From positions 186,001 to 250,000 of the forward strand of contig JACAAK010000001.1 in the NCBI GenBank assembly GCA_025093985.1: a stretch of 64,000 nt of DNA, in the 5' to 3' direction. Under the pieces are notes generated by a model, which had not been told where the DNA came from, searched no databases, and was given only the letters and a program-made list of their open reading frames with translations. Position numbers and translations under genes: made by a program. This DNA comes from Calvatia gigantea (Eukaryota > Basidiomycota > Agaricomycetes > Agaricales > Lycoperdaceae). Below, in pieces: positions 21,991 through 33,856 of this stretch. The first letter of the stretch is position 1, and each line of letters opens with the position of its first letter.

Positions 21991-24900
21991 CGTGGTCGGA
22001 TGCGTGTGGCTATTTGTTGACGAAACAGAAACGCACTGTTCACCAAACAACTCCCCTGTCACCCATCCTTGTCATTGGTCACACTACGTCCCGTGACCTT
22101 GTCACCTCACGGGGTCCGTGCCCAATCCAGATTATCGACCGTAAGGCCAGAGTTACTCATTATGAACTGCAACGACTGTTCTGCTGACTAGTGGGAATTT
22201 GAGGAACTATAGGTGTTGCGACATCACAAACATACGAGCCCCGCCTCCCGGTGTACACTGTTGGTTATAAAAGGTGCCTCATTAGCACATTTCCCGACGG
22301 CTCGACGGGGCACCCCCTTACCTGTCTAGCATATTCGACTCCTCCAATCCAATCAGAAACCCCAGACGCCATCCGGCGCAGTGGCCAGCTCAGCCAATTT
22401 TCTGTTTTCGGCTTCCTGTATATTTAAGAATCGCTATAGTACATGACTGGGAAGCATAGTATCGTGTATGTACGACCAAGCCTTCACCCTGATCCTAGCA
22501 TAACTTTTGTACTTCTTGTCAAAGATCTGTTTTTACACACAAGGTAGCATCAAACCATATCTGCCTAATTCAAACCAAAAAGTGAGCAGTGTATTTCCAA
22601 AGGTTCTATGGTGGTGCATTGAACATGGGGAAAGATAGGGCGAAGGTAGAGGATGCAAGAGGGAGCTAGTCGATTTAAGGTATACATATTGACGTAGGGG
22701 AGTAACAACAGTCCGGGCTAAGATTTGACGGACAACGTGAAAGGACCCAGGGGAATGTTGAAGGGGTATCAGAACAATTTGAAAAAGCACAGGAGCAGGA
22801 GAGCGGCTACCATTATGAAAGAGTCTTAGAATGGGGACGGAATTTGGAGGGACGGAATGAGGGAGCGAGGTGGAGGGTATCACTGGAAGAACGTTGCGAG
22901 TGATGTCGATTGACACAGCCGTTTGTGTATAAAATCCCGAGACGCGGACACGCCAATTGAGGCGAAAACAGTGCACGGACACGGTTCAGATTGAGTACAC
23001 TTCGGTGATGGAGTCGAAGCAGGGTACCTAAATGACGTGAAGAAGGATTATTAAAGATTAGAAGGTTTCGCAGAAAAGTGGATGTCACCATCACACGTAC
23101 TCCGTTAGGTAATGGTAGCGGGGGCGTATATCTTCTACTTTGCAGTGATGTTTTGGCGAAACGAAACAGCAGGCAATTATGAAGAATGAAAACAATTATA
23201 GCGGTTGATGTGGTTTGGGAAATAATCACCCAAAGGGACCGGGGGTGACCTTATTCACGAGTACCTGGACGGAGGTGAGTTAAGGGTGGTAGTCACCAGT
23301 TGTGAGCAGAATGGACATACGGTTGAAGTTTTGATGAACGACCTGAAGGTATACATCATATCACAGAGAGCGGGGGTCTGTTGCATCCACTTCCGGAAAT
23401 GCGACCGTTAGGCAACAGGGAACTGAATTACCGAAACCCTCTCATCCTCATCCTTCCAACATCCGACCATCTCCAGAAGGAAGGATACAAGGGTGGTGAC
23501 ATTCGTGGGGCAGTGGGTCCACTTCTTCCGCTCACTGCGTTGACCACCCGACGTTGAACAGCTTTGTCAACTCGCCTACTTCGAAAGTCATCTCTCTGAC
23601 CTGTCATTTTGACACGATCCTGCGGTGGATTCTGACAAGGAGTCAACGGCTGGAAGTTGCGAGGAGGGGCGAACAGCGTATTTTAATGTTCTGATCCCAC
23701 GAAAGGTTGCTTGTAGTGCCGACACGTTCCAGGGGAGAAGGTCGACCTCGGTTTAGATCGGAAGAGCAAAAAAGTAAAATTTCAGGGCGTCACCCGGAGG
23801 GGCAAGTTGGAGGCTACGGTGGGGTGTTCGGAGAGTGGCACTGAAGTGGCTTCAGGTGTATTTAGGATCGATGACCGACAGCATAGAGACTTGGAAAATA
23901 ATTCCGTTGGAAGAGTCCCGCTTTTGGCTGTCGTAGCGCGTATTGTAGACTAAGTTCTGCATAAACTGGCACTGTTGGATGGGTAAGGTCTCAGCACTGA
24001 GCATACAGAAAATGGAAGAGGAGGCGTGCCTTGTCGGACCCTCCAACATTAAGCAAGAGTATGCTCATTCCATTCTCAGCCACCAACGGCTGCAGCGCAA
24101 AGGGAGACTGGATGGTGGCAGTGGAGTCATACGACGCTTGAAATCAGAATGAAGGCAGCCCGTGACATCGACCGGATAGAGTTTGAGGTGGTTCCATCGA
24201 ACGAGTCCTTCTTCCATTTGTCGCAACGTATTGGACGAATTCTACCCCTCCCAAGATTGTTGGTGTCAGTGTCGTGCACATGGAAGTGAAATTGAAAGAG
24301 GAGGCATACCCTGTCAGATTCTCCAATGGCCAGTGAGTGTACCCTGACTTATTTCATTCTTAGTGTCCTTGGGGTGGGGCATTGATTTCGGTAGGGAGAG
24401 GCTCCGTATCGCCGGCTAGTCATGAGTATGGATTGGCGATGTGGGATATCACGGAAGTACTTGCAATAACTGGCCAGGGGGTGGACCTGTGGACATTTCC
24501 AAGGACGCGGGCGTTGTTGGAGAGAAACGTCTTCCTGGTCCACCTCTACGGTATTACGTAAACACCCCTCATACGCTGGCGAACGGGGTGTTGATTGACC
24601 GAACCGTGGAAAATGCAATGAAGCTACTATTGCATTGGAAACCCAAAATGGTCTCATCAGGTTCCTCCAGCACGTTTTTGTGTGGACCCCAATTCAAATG
24701 TTTGAATCCTGCGCACAGGACTACACTTTCGATGGAATATGCACCAGCTGGTTGCCTCGTTTACCTCCAATACGGCTTAAGACTGCCCTTCACAATCTTC
24801 TCGTAACAATTGTCGACAGCCGCAACTCTGTCTATGTCGCCAATCATGTGCGTGCCCTATACTCTCCCATTTTGAACACCGTGACTTACTACTCAACCGT

Positions 24901-25397
24901 AATCTCCGATAGCTAGTCAGACTGCGGCACCTTTGATGCGTGTCTTAGCATTACTTACCGGTTATCGCCGTTGTTTTTTTAACTTCGGCCTACCATTCGA
25001 ATCGCACATGGTGAATCTACACAGCAAAATACCAGTGTCTTGCAGGGTGCATCCAATCATCCGATTTTGTCATTCAGGGCAAACGTCAGCCACAGCATGC
25101 CTTTTTACTTATATCTACCGGACACGAGGCGGAACCAAATCGTGTTGATTGTCCCATGAACTGGGGGCCAGTCTAAGTTGTCCCGAGTCAGATAGGTATC
25201 TCCGACGCACCCAGGGCAACCACTCGGGAAGTGACCTCAGGAACACTAAGGTATGAATTACCATATAGGTAAAGGTTGTTTACACTACAGATGAATGGAT
25301 ACATTGGATCAGGAATGCACTGAAAGTTACTGCTTCCTGGGTGACCCCAAGTCAATGCTAGTGATGATAGACCTCATGAAAGGCTGGGACATTATCG
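21991..25397. other. Long region with no recognised gene
   Basis: Many short frames on both strands, none with a family motif. Minus-strand frames 23852–24049 and 24144–24326 resemble each other weakly (both contain an ASS..F stretch near the start), which suggests a small local duplication or repeated exons of an unrecognised gene. Confidence 0.35.
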
Positions 25398-26951
25398 TCA
25401 AAAACGCCGAGTTGCGTTAGTGGCTGCCTCTGGAGGGATGCCAAAATCGTGCAGACCGTCCTGTTGAAGTTGAGTATTATGTGTTAGATCCACTGAGATA
25501 GAGGGCCTACCATTCCGAACGCTGAGCCAACAAGAAGGATCTCTTGTTGCTCCGCCAGTTTAACCCTGCCGATGAGGCTGCTGATAGTTAGTAGTCTGCG
25601 TGGTCGAAATTATGGTGCCTTTAACTCACGAGGCGAATATGCACATGGAATATACTAAGACATCCCAAGCGGTTAGTAAGTTTGGGCAGCGATATAGAAA
25701 TTATTCTTACATCGACAAGTGATTATAGCGAGTGGTACCCAGATGAAATTCGTGAAGAGCCGGTCATTGATTTGGCCCTTATAGTTTTACTTAGAAGGAA
25801 ACAGGTGTCAAAGCGAACCTCTGACTCACGAATATGAACGTCAAAGACACTGCAAGGCTGGCGTGCAAACGCCGGAAGCATCAGAAGGTACCACTCCTGT
25901 CTCAAGAAAAGAGGACCTACCACGTTACGATATTCGTCTCTGGTGTCCATTGAATAGAAGGAAGACATAAGTTGATGAATGACAACACGGCGCGGGGGCT
26001 CTTACCGAAAAACCACTTTAAGACCTTGTCGACCTTAGACTCACTATTCGAGGTCAGCGTTGGTTAGAAGTATAAAAGTCAGGGCAGGCCGTTACTTTAC
26101 GATGTCACTCTTCTTCCTTGTCCGGATGCACCAGGCGAGTCCAGCAGCGATAAGGATGTCGTTTCCCCAAGACAAGATGCCCGTGACAATAATAAGTTTC
26201 TGGTAAGGGGGGCCTCGTGTTCCCGTGATCAGTTGTTGAATCACCACAGTGTAGAAAGACACGACTTTGAAACATGATACGAGACAGCAAAAGGCGGGAA
26301 GAACTTTTGACCCTAAAAGCTTCCGGAGCCTGGACGAAAAGAACATCTAAGGAGTGCGGAGCCTCAAGGACGGAAAGCTTTGGAGAAAATAGCGGACCCA
26401 CTTGGGCGAAAGCTGAGATGAGTGCTGCTATCAGGCCCGCGATCATGTTTGCTTGCCAGATGACCTCAGTTGTGGCGCGAGTGATCGTCGACTACGACGA
26501 CCGTTAGTGAGGAACTGGCAGCATTGAAACTCCTCTCACTTTATAAATCGTCCACCCAGTTAGGAAGGTGTGAACAAGCTCCAGGAGCCTGGTGAAGATA
26601 TTTTCGCCGTCAAACCCTCGTTGGGGACGGAGGTAAGTGAAGGACTCACCACATAACGACAACCTTTTGGCAAGAGGGTGTTGAATACATGGCAAATCAC
26701 CTAGAAAACACGGTAACTCACGAAAGATTTTATATGCAGTTTATCATTACCACATGCACTGAGTATTGAGTGAGGACTGATGCACAGATACAATAGGATT
26801 AACCAGCGTACCGGAAATACATGTATACTTGGGTTGTGGACACGCCAAACAGCACCATAGCGACCATGCTCCCCACTTCAATGAATTTGAGAGTGGGGCT
26901 GACGGTCAGCCCAGTGTCTGCTGCGAGAACGGCCACAGTGTTGTTTAGCAT
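25398..26951 (-). CDS. DUF6534-like multi-pass membrane protein
   Basis: Matches the layout of a large agaricomycete family of unknown function with about seven membrane helices. Early exons join in frame: 26951–26812, 26758–26722, 26663–26650 (14 nt), 26588–26540, 26491–26402, 26346–26101 and 26039–26006. They give FIEVGSMVAMVLFGVSTTQV, FVVVMWLLELVHTFLTGW, EVIWQANMIAGLIAALISAF and LSWGNDILIAAGLAWCI, each a clear membrane helix. Further exons give ETNIV, NFIWVPLAIITCRLYS and a C-terminus ending at TGA 25398–25400. One intron border near 25.8 kb was not resolved. The 14-nt exon is unusual but needed for the frame. Function is unknown. Confidence 0.75.
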
Positions 26952-27966
26952 GACGAATGGAGGGGTCTCTCAGAGCAAAACCGTTTCCACAGTAATATAT
27001 GGTACTTTCGCCAGGGCCGTTGCAAATGAGCCTTTTCGAAACCGCGACTTGTCGCCTGAGTAGTCCGCATCTACCGATCGAAGTGAGGTCAATGAATATA
27101 ATAATCAGCCCCATCTGTTGAGGTCATGAGTAATGAGATGGGGAACGTGTAAGTCACTTGCCCACCGTGGATATTTGAAGACGTACTAAGGGCCGGAGAA
27201 CGGGGACATCGGCGTGTATTAATCAAAACCTGGATCTGCGGGTTAGCGCTACTAGACTGGCCAATGAATCTGTCGCTGACTGTTTTCGAACTACCTTGTT
27301 ATCTAAATATTCCCCGACCTTTCTGCCTAGGATTCAACTGGTTAGTCCAGCTGAGGGATGCAACTTGACATGTGTGTTAATTTCCGGCAAGTCATCGTCG
27401 TGTGGGTTTTCAGAGGGCACCCAGGAATTTGGTTCAAATTTATTTGGAAATTTTGGCACCCGTGCGGCAAGGGGGCCCTCAATGATCCGAGCGTGCAAGC
27501 TGCGCACCACCCCCACTCAGTCTGGCAGTACCAGTGGCGACCTTTTGAGAAATGTAGTTGCGAACAACGGTGTAATGCGAGTCAACGAGTACTTGGCCCT
27601 TGGCAACAGTTTCCGAATCTGGGTGTAAAAACGTTAAAAGTCCCTATGCTTGCACGTTGTAGAACATAATATGCATCTGATCGATGATCATCCGTTGGCA
27701 AGGGCGATCGTAATTCTTTAGTATCTTTCCGACCCGAACCTCCTGCTGTAGGCCTGTCCCTTCTCAGGGTTGTAAAGCTTTTTGACGTTTTGGGTTAATT
27801 TATGAGCGTTGTCGCCTTCCATTGGAACACCATCACACCAGTCTCAGGATAAATCCCGGTCATCTACATATGCATGCATTAATACTTGGCTATAATAAAC
27901 TAGGGTCCAACCCAAGGCAGAAAGAAAGCGCATTAGTAGTGGTAAAGGACAAATCGAAGGAGATAC
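26952..27966. other. Intergenic, no gene recognised
   Basis: Upstream of the DUF6534-like gene. The open frames at 27296–27669 on the plus strand lack motifs and overlap each other. Confidence 0.4.
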
Positions 27967-28900
27967 TCATTCTATACCCGTCGCTTCGAAGCCTCCGTCA
28001 GTATCCCCAGCATTAGGAGTTGCATAATTATTAACATTTTTATCCTTCTTTGCCTCGTTTTTGGTCAGCTCTACCTCGCCGTTGCCATCACGTCCATGAG
28101 TCTTGGGCTTTTCCTCTTCAGAACCGCCTGCCTGTTGGTTTTCAAATGGGCCGTTTTTATTGGCCGCAGCGGTGGAGCCAATGCCCTCGGATGATCCGTT
28201 CTCGGTTGGACGTTCCTCCTTGGCTGTAGGTTTACGAGAGAGGAATGTGCCTTTCGTTTCTTGCCTCCATTCCGAGACACCGGTGGAGGGACCTTCATGC
28301 CGAACGTGGAGGGCGAAGCGGAGGGGGGAGTAGAAGGAGGGTGCCGCGCTGTTAGGAAGATGGAAGCGAGAAGGATGCCGAAGAGCACAAGAACCAGGAA
28401 GGTGACTGCATGTATGATGTGAGATGAGCTTTTTGCAGAGATGAGGATTGGGGGCTCGAAGACAAACAAAGAATAAGTATTACTGCCGCTGCGGCTAAGG
28501 AAGTGAGGAGGAGGGATGTAAGGGTGAACGTGAGGAAGACGAAGGGAGCAGCGCCACTGGACGATGCGTCAGCTTGGTCTCTTAGAGGGATGCTTACACA
28601 AAGGAGGCGACAGGGACTAGGCGGAGGAGAGTGAAGGTAGTCACGAATGTCTGTCTGATATTGTGGGCACGGCCGATGAGTGCTTGAGCATTGGGTAGGG
28701 GATACGCGCACCGAGACGATAGGACGCTCCTCAAATATTGCTTCATGTTCTTGTATGCTGGTTGCAGGTAACACTCCTCAAACCTAGGAATGTATGAGAA
28801 CAACCTGAAATACGAGATGAAAAACTCACTGAGAGCAAGCATCATGAACAAGAGCAGTACTTCGATCGAAATAACCGGAGAGTCCCCTTGAGTCCGACAT
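27967..28900 (-). CDS. Small membrane protein of unknown function
   Basis: Exons 28900–28830, 28783–28598, 28556–28468 and 28405 onward join in frame through GT–AG introns of 41–62 nt, beginning MSDSRGLSGYFDRSTALV. Then come a cysteine-containing helix region (FEECYLQPAYKNMKQYL), a hydrophobic segment (FVFLTFTLTSLLLTSLAAA), another (FLVLVLFGILLASIFL) and a hydrophilic C-terminus rich in E, K and G ending at TGA 27967–27969. The C-terminal frame does not follow directly from the last hydrophobic exon, so one intron is unrecognised or there is a frameshift near 28.2–28.3 kb. I do not recognise the family. Confidence 0.5.
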
Positions 28901-29011
28901 TACAAAGGCACGATAGTCCCGACGTCAGAAAAGTGTGCGAGTGATGGGAACTACAACATGAGTTCATGAATCAAGATGATAGCAAAATAACTAAAATAAT
29001 TAAATAAAAAA

Positions 29012-31253
29012 ATGGATGTGCTGGTCTACAACAGTCCCAAGGTTGTCCAATCCTCCCCCAACGTCGTCCTCAGCTCACTGCGCACTCTGCTCCTCTCGCA
29101 CTACATCCTCCAGCCAGTAGAACATCATGTTCTCGCAAAACAGTCCTGGTCGTTGTCCTATGCGCTCCTCGTCTTTCCGCGTCTGTCTCAGCCCTTCCAT
29201 GCCCCCGCACACAACCAAGTTCGAGACTATGTTGATCGCGGAGGTGCTTTTCTAGCATTTGGCGCTGGTGCAAGTTGCTCGACCAGAGGTATCCTGACTA
29301 GCATGGATCAGCTCAATCTGGGAGCGGATACTCCAAATATAAATTCCTCGTTTTCGTTTTCCGACAAATTCAACAACACAGACAAATATCCCGCTTTCGG
29401 CGTCCAGTCCTCAAGGCCTCAAGCTCAAGGCCAAGTTTAGTAAAATTGAAAACCTTGGATGGGGATATAGTGTGAGCCGTTTATGCAGCATCATGAACAT
29501 ATTTCACTGGATTTGAAGGTGAACGTGGAGTCAAGGTCCTGGGCGGGTATATCAAAGACGGTGGTCAAGAGGGAAAGATCGCTGAACTTGGCTGTGATAT
29601 TGGCAGTGGGCATATCGCGCTATGGTCCCCTGATCTTGACCAGAGTCTAACTGAAGAGCCTGCATCCACCTTTGTCTCTTTCTCGACAAAAGATGACGCT
29701 GTGGAACTGGACAAGGAACGTCACAAGCTGCTCCGGCGCACTATCCTCTATCTCGGCCTCCAACTTCCTGCGACATCCGATTCGGACGACGAACTACGAC
29801 CGAATTGCCCGACCGTTCCCCCAGTTTCTTGTTTCCTCTCCCGGTAGGCCAGGCGTTGTCCCGCGAATTATTGATGCCCTATCGAGCGCTTTCCAACCCT
29901 ATAACAAAGAAGACCCCAATGGGCCAAAAATCCTCAAAGACGCTAACGACACGTTTCTCTTCCATGAATCCGATTCCGCCAACTCTCTCCTCTTAGAATC
30001 CAAAGCCTTACTCGCAACAAAAGTGACCCTTCAAGGTGGCAGCCCAAGTGCGTCATTATCCATCGCGATGGGACGCTGCCATCCAAAATCCACACCCGCC
30101 CCTTTCTTGACCTCGACCTTTTCCTCCAATACCTCGCATATCACCAGCCTCCCCCCCCATCTGCATCCTCATCCGTATACGTGTCCCAAATATCGGGGGA
30201 ATGACCTATCGGCTCAGCATCACTATTCTCCCCAGCTGTAACCTCTACCCAAACCCTCCTTGACAAAAACCCACCTTTCTTGTCGTCGCCACCTACACCA
30301 GTAGTATCTCTCTCGTCACACCAACTTTCCGCTCGGGGACGTGGCTCAAATGTCTGGCTTTCCCCCTCTGGTTCGCTGTCTTACTCTATTCAACTAGGAT
30401 CAACGACAGCTGATGGTGTCCCATGGAGTAAACTCGTATTTGTGCAGTATTTGTTCGCATTGGCTGTTTGTGAAGGTGTAAGGGATGATAGTGTCCTGGG
30501 TCGGGGTGGTGACGAACAGGAGGGCATTAAAGGTGAAGGATGGAGGGCGAGAAGATGGAGGGTGAGGACCAAATGGCCGAATGACATCTATGCGGTCGTT
30601 GGACCAAGAGGTCAGGAAGAAAAGAAGAAAATTGCTGGAATACTTGTTAGCACCAATTTTGATGCAAAAGGTGTTGACATTGTTATTGGTGCGCCTTGAT
30701 TCGCCTCCCCCGCGTGTAACATACCACAAACTTATGATTGACGACTTGCTTTGTTAGGATGTAGGTTGAATGTATTCAACGAACAACCTATGACATCCCT
30801 CGTCCACCTCCCACGAAACACACCAAGCGGGAATAAAAGATACGCGAATTTGTCGATAGAACGAACGGCTGCAGTTACCCTCGCCAAATTCGAGGAGATG
30901 TGGACTGAGTTCATTGCTGCCAAAGGAAGTTTTGACTCATTCCTTGACGCGTACCTGAAACGATGAATGCATTCGTACGTCTTCTCTTGCTTTTCCACTG
31001 TCATTGCCCGTGATTGATGCATGGATGCCGTAGCAATCAGCTCGTTACGCTCCCAACTGTTGCACCACCCGTCCAAGCCCGAATTACGGGTATAACACTT
31101 GACTACAGGTTTTTGAGAACTGTTCCTGAACGCAGGACTCTCAGTAGTCCGTATTTCTCGTATGGGGGAGGAGGTGAGGAAGAGTATATTGATCTTCAGC
31201 CGGATGGGAACAGCTTTGATCTGATGTCGGGGATGATAAAAGCTAAGCACTAA
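29012..31253 (+). pseudogene. BPL1: Biotin–protein ligase (BPL1-type), decayed
   Basis: Biotin–protein ligase attaches biotin to carboxylases. The N-terminal amidotransferase-like domain is clear (MDVLVYNSPKVV, RDYVDRGGAFLAFGAG). The catalytic domain keeps the biotin loop ARGRGSNVWLSPSG, then TKWPNDIY and KIAGILV, and the C-terminal cap domain (IDLQPDGNSFDLM) is present. It is broken in several places: in-frame TGA at 29473–29475 and 29494–29496, a frame change near 29800 within otherwise matching sequence, and TGA at 30964–30966 where the family has Trp (KRW). Conserved glycine and threonine positions are also altered (GCRLNV for GCGLNV, PMT for PTT). Most of these changes are explained by C-to-T or G-to-A transitions. 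An essential gene would be expected intact elsewhere. Confidence 0.8.
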
Positions 31254-31489
31254 TTAATGACCAGCTATGAACTCCATATGGTTTTATGACAGATCTCTGG
31301 GCCTTACACTATTGGGGTTAATGGTTATGTAGATGAATGGTGTGGACACTACATGTATGTAAACGCAAGATATAATAATACACGGAGATAAGCTGTCCCA
31401 AGGTAGATATGAGTCAAAGTCTAATTAGTCGAAGTCCACAACCGACAACCGAGGAAAACAAACACACGGGTCAGTATCGCCAAGCAGAT

Positions 31490-31948
31490 CCAACATCACC
31501 TTCTCCTCTAAGTCGGCCCTAGCATACCAAGCACCTCCAACTAGTGTCAACAACACCCCAAGCGCATTCATCTTTATTCATCTTTATAATCGTCAAATTA
31601 AACAAAATAACAGATGCAAGGGTCATCAAAATTTGTTTTACGTTCGTTGCATCGTGGAACAAAAAGGAAAGACACATCAAAACTCCACACCAAATCGGCT
31701 ATTAGCAAGGAAGCGACAAGGCACGTACCAACAACGCTCATTTCCAGCGTTCCGACCTTTCAATTCGTATGAAAACTAACGACATTAAGCGCAAATGCCA
31801 TGATCGCATTCACAGATAATCCGAGTAAGCCCGGAATGAACATCAACGGCGAGGCCGCTGAGATCAAACCGTGGGCATGGGCATGGGCGTCAGCACCAGT
31901 TCCGTCGCCCGCTGCACCTGTTCCACTCCCGTTCAGACCCAAACCCAT
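31490..31948 (-). pseudogene. 3' end of a triose-phosphate/nucleotide-sugar-type transporter, decayed
   Basis: The minus strand reads GLLGLSVNAIMAFALNVVSF then HTN, a stop (TGA 31760–31762) where the family usually has Arg or Lys, then KVG. After a putative intron it reads NVKQIL, ILFNLTI and, in a shifted frame, MNALGVLLTLVGGAWYARAD. These are the last helices of the TPT transporter family. The frame shift coincides with a 10-bp direct repeat (ATTCATCTTT at 31566–31575 and 31576–31585). No 5' part of the gene was found, so it is a truncated, decayed copy. Confidence 0.7.
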
Positions 31949-33856
31949 TCTACAGCGAAGATTTTAGCTGGTTAGCGTAGATCTGGTCGCGTCAAAACAA
32001 AGATAAGCGATCTTCCCTACACGCTCAAACTGCTGTTACGGCGTGGTAGAGCGTACAGCCTTCCGCAGCGCTCAAGGCTGCGCAATGGATCCTTTTGACA
32101 ATGCACACACCCAGTATGATTCATGCATTCACATTTGCCAGTATGCTGGTCGAACGTCGAACGTGCGTTACTACGAAGCTTTATAGCCGCCTCCTCAACG
32201 TCCACATTCGTATCTATCATGTTGACATATAATACTGATTCTGACACTCCCCGAAAAGTTGGAACCAACGCAATCTCCTCAACATGACAGATAAAAGTAC
32301 ACCTGATCGTCGACTATGAGCTTTCGCCCCGAAATATTCACACCAGTCATTCTCCGATCTCTCGTGGGTGCATGCGGTATGGCCTATCACGAAACGGGGT
32401 ATAAGCATCTCCGCAGAGGTCCTGGTGTGACCGGACAGCTTGGCTCAGTCCGTGGTACGCAGCGAACGTGATACGAAGATTCATAGGGTTAAGTTGAGTC
32501 AACAGTTTGAGGCGGTATGAACCGCAGCCCAGGAGGGTAGTTGTTGATGAGCTGGACATACTCGACGAAATTCCGACAAAATCCCTTCACCTCCGATCGT
32601 GAACAGTCGTCCCCTTACAATTCCTATCCACGCTGTCAAACGAAACCAAGTTAGTAGTGCTCCCGCGACGCCCGATCAAGGAACATATATAGAGATGACA
32701 GGAGAACTGTAAGCGCCTTGTTTAGGCTCATAAAGGTGGTGAGAAGACCGGCTGTCGTCACCCTCTTGTTGTTTTGCCCGCACGTCGCGCTCTCTGCGCA
32801 GGAGACGGATGCCCCTGATACCTACAGACATTTCTGAGGATGATTTCGCAAGTACTTAGATTAGAGCCATGTGAGGACGTTGGGAATCATGAACAAGGAT
32901 CAAATGGACCAGGCCAAGACAGGATGTGGTGAGGGCGGGAGATAATTCAAGAAAGAGCCCAACATGTTTTTAGTGGTACCTTTTGGAGTCTCGAAAGTTC
33001 TGGGTGGGATGTCAAGATAAGGTTCGACACCCGCAAAGGAATGGTTGGTTCCTGGGTCTCTGGTGTAGCTGCCGGTCCATGGAGTGACCAGGATTGTTCC
33101 AAACCTATTTGCAATCCCCTTAGAGCCCTCAGCTGCTGCCCTGTACCAGGACAAACCCAGATTTTCTGCTTGTGCGTATGATCGTCATCGCCACAACCAC
33201 AAAACGAAGCAACCAACTGTTGATGAACAGTACTACAAACGATCAATTTCCGTTGCTATCATCCTACCTACTAACTAGCATCAACTGACATCTGCCTGGT
33301 TCTCCCTGAGTGATTCCCGAATCAGATCCCCAATATTTCGCTCAAAACCCGTGGCTCCAACGTTTATGCCACGAACACGACGATGAACCCAGGCAGCTTG
33401 TTGATCTCTATATTTCTGCAACTCTTCGTCAATGAGGCTCTTCGATACAACCCTCCGAGGTGTCAGGGCTAGTGTGGCCATAAAGATCCGATGGAGAACC
33501 AAGGTGAGGTCTATAATGTAAGCGCCTAGATATTGTGCAGTCGCTGGGCTATGTGGCAGGATTATCGGAAGATATTCTCATTTGAAGGATCCTTCACCTA
33601 CATTGCTCTGTATGTCCAATATAGGAACCCGAGCACCTGTGCAAAAGCTAAACCTTTGGTTCTGACAAGGATCCTCATATCCAGGTCCTGCGACGGCCCA
33701 CCCTTCCTGATGTAGACCGGGAGTTAGATGCTGGTTGCTGATTACGAGCGAGTTGCTCACTGGCCAAGACCTGCCTTCAAACCAGGAGAAAATTCATCGA
33801 GGAGTTTGATTACTTGGGTGAAAAAATCAATTTCAGACAACAGCTAGGAATGAATC
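31949..33856. other. Gene-poor stretch before the repeat cluster
   Basis: No gene recognised. Minus-strand frames 32900–33246 and 33281–33502 are open but have no motif I can name. It contains the PWWP-gene scrap described separately. Confidence 0.4.
32712..32862 (-). pseudogene. Scrambled fragment of the PWWP gene
   Basis: 32712–32817 matches 21047–21152 of the PWWP gene (shared GTTTAGGCTCAT, then a diverged intron/exon 3 border). It is followed directly by 32821–32862, which matches 21905–21949 in exon 1. About 750 bp between the two source pieces is missing, and the bases have diverged. Confidence 0.65.

Noticed and set aside
24441..24916. Overlapping plus-strand ORFs near 24.4–24.9 kb as a gene
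   Set aside because: No motif, no consistent splice joints and no similarity to a known family. Left as unassigned.
31566..31585. ATTCATCTTT repeat as a regulatory or CRISPR-like repeat
   Set aside because: Only two adjacent copies; it fits a slippage duplication inside a decaying exon.
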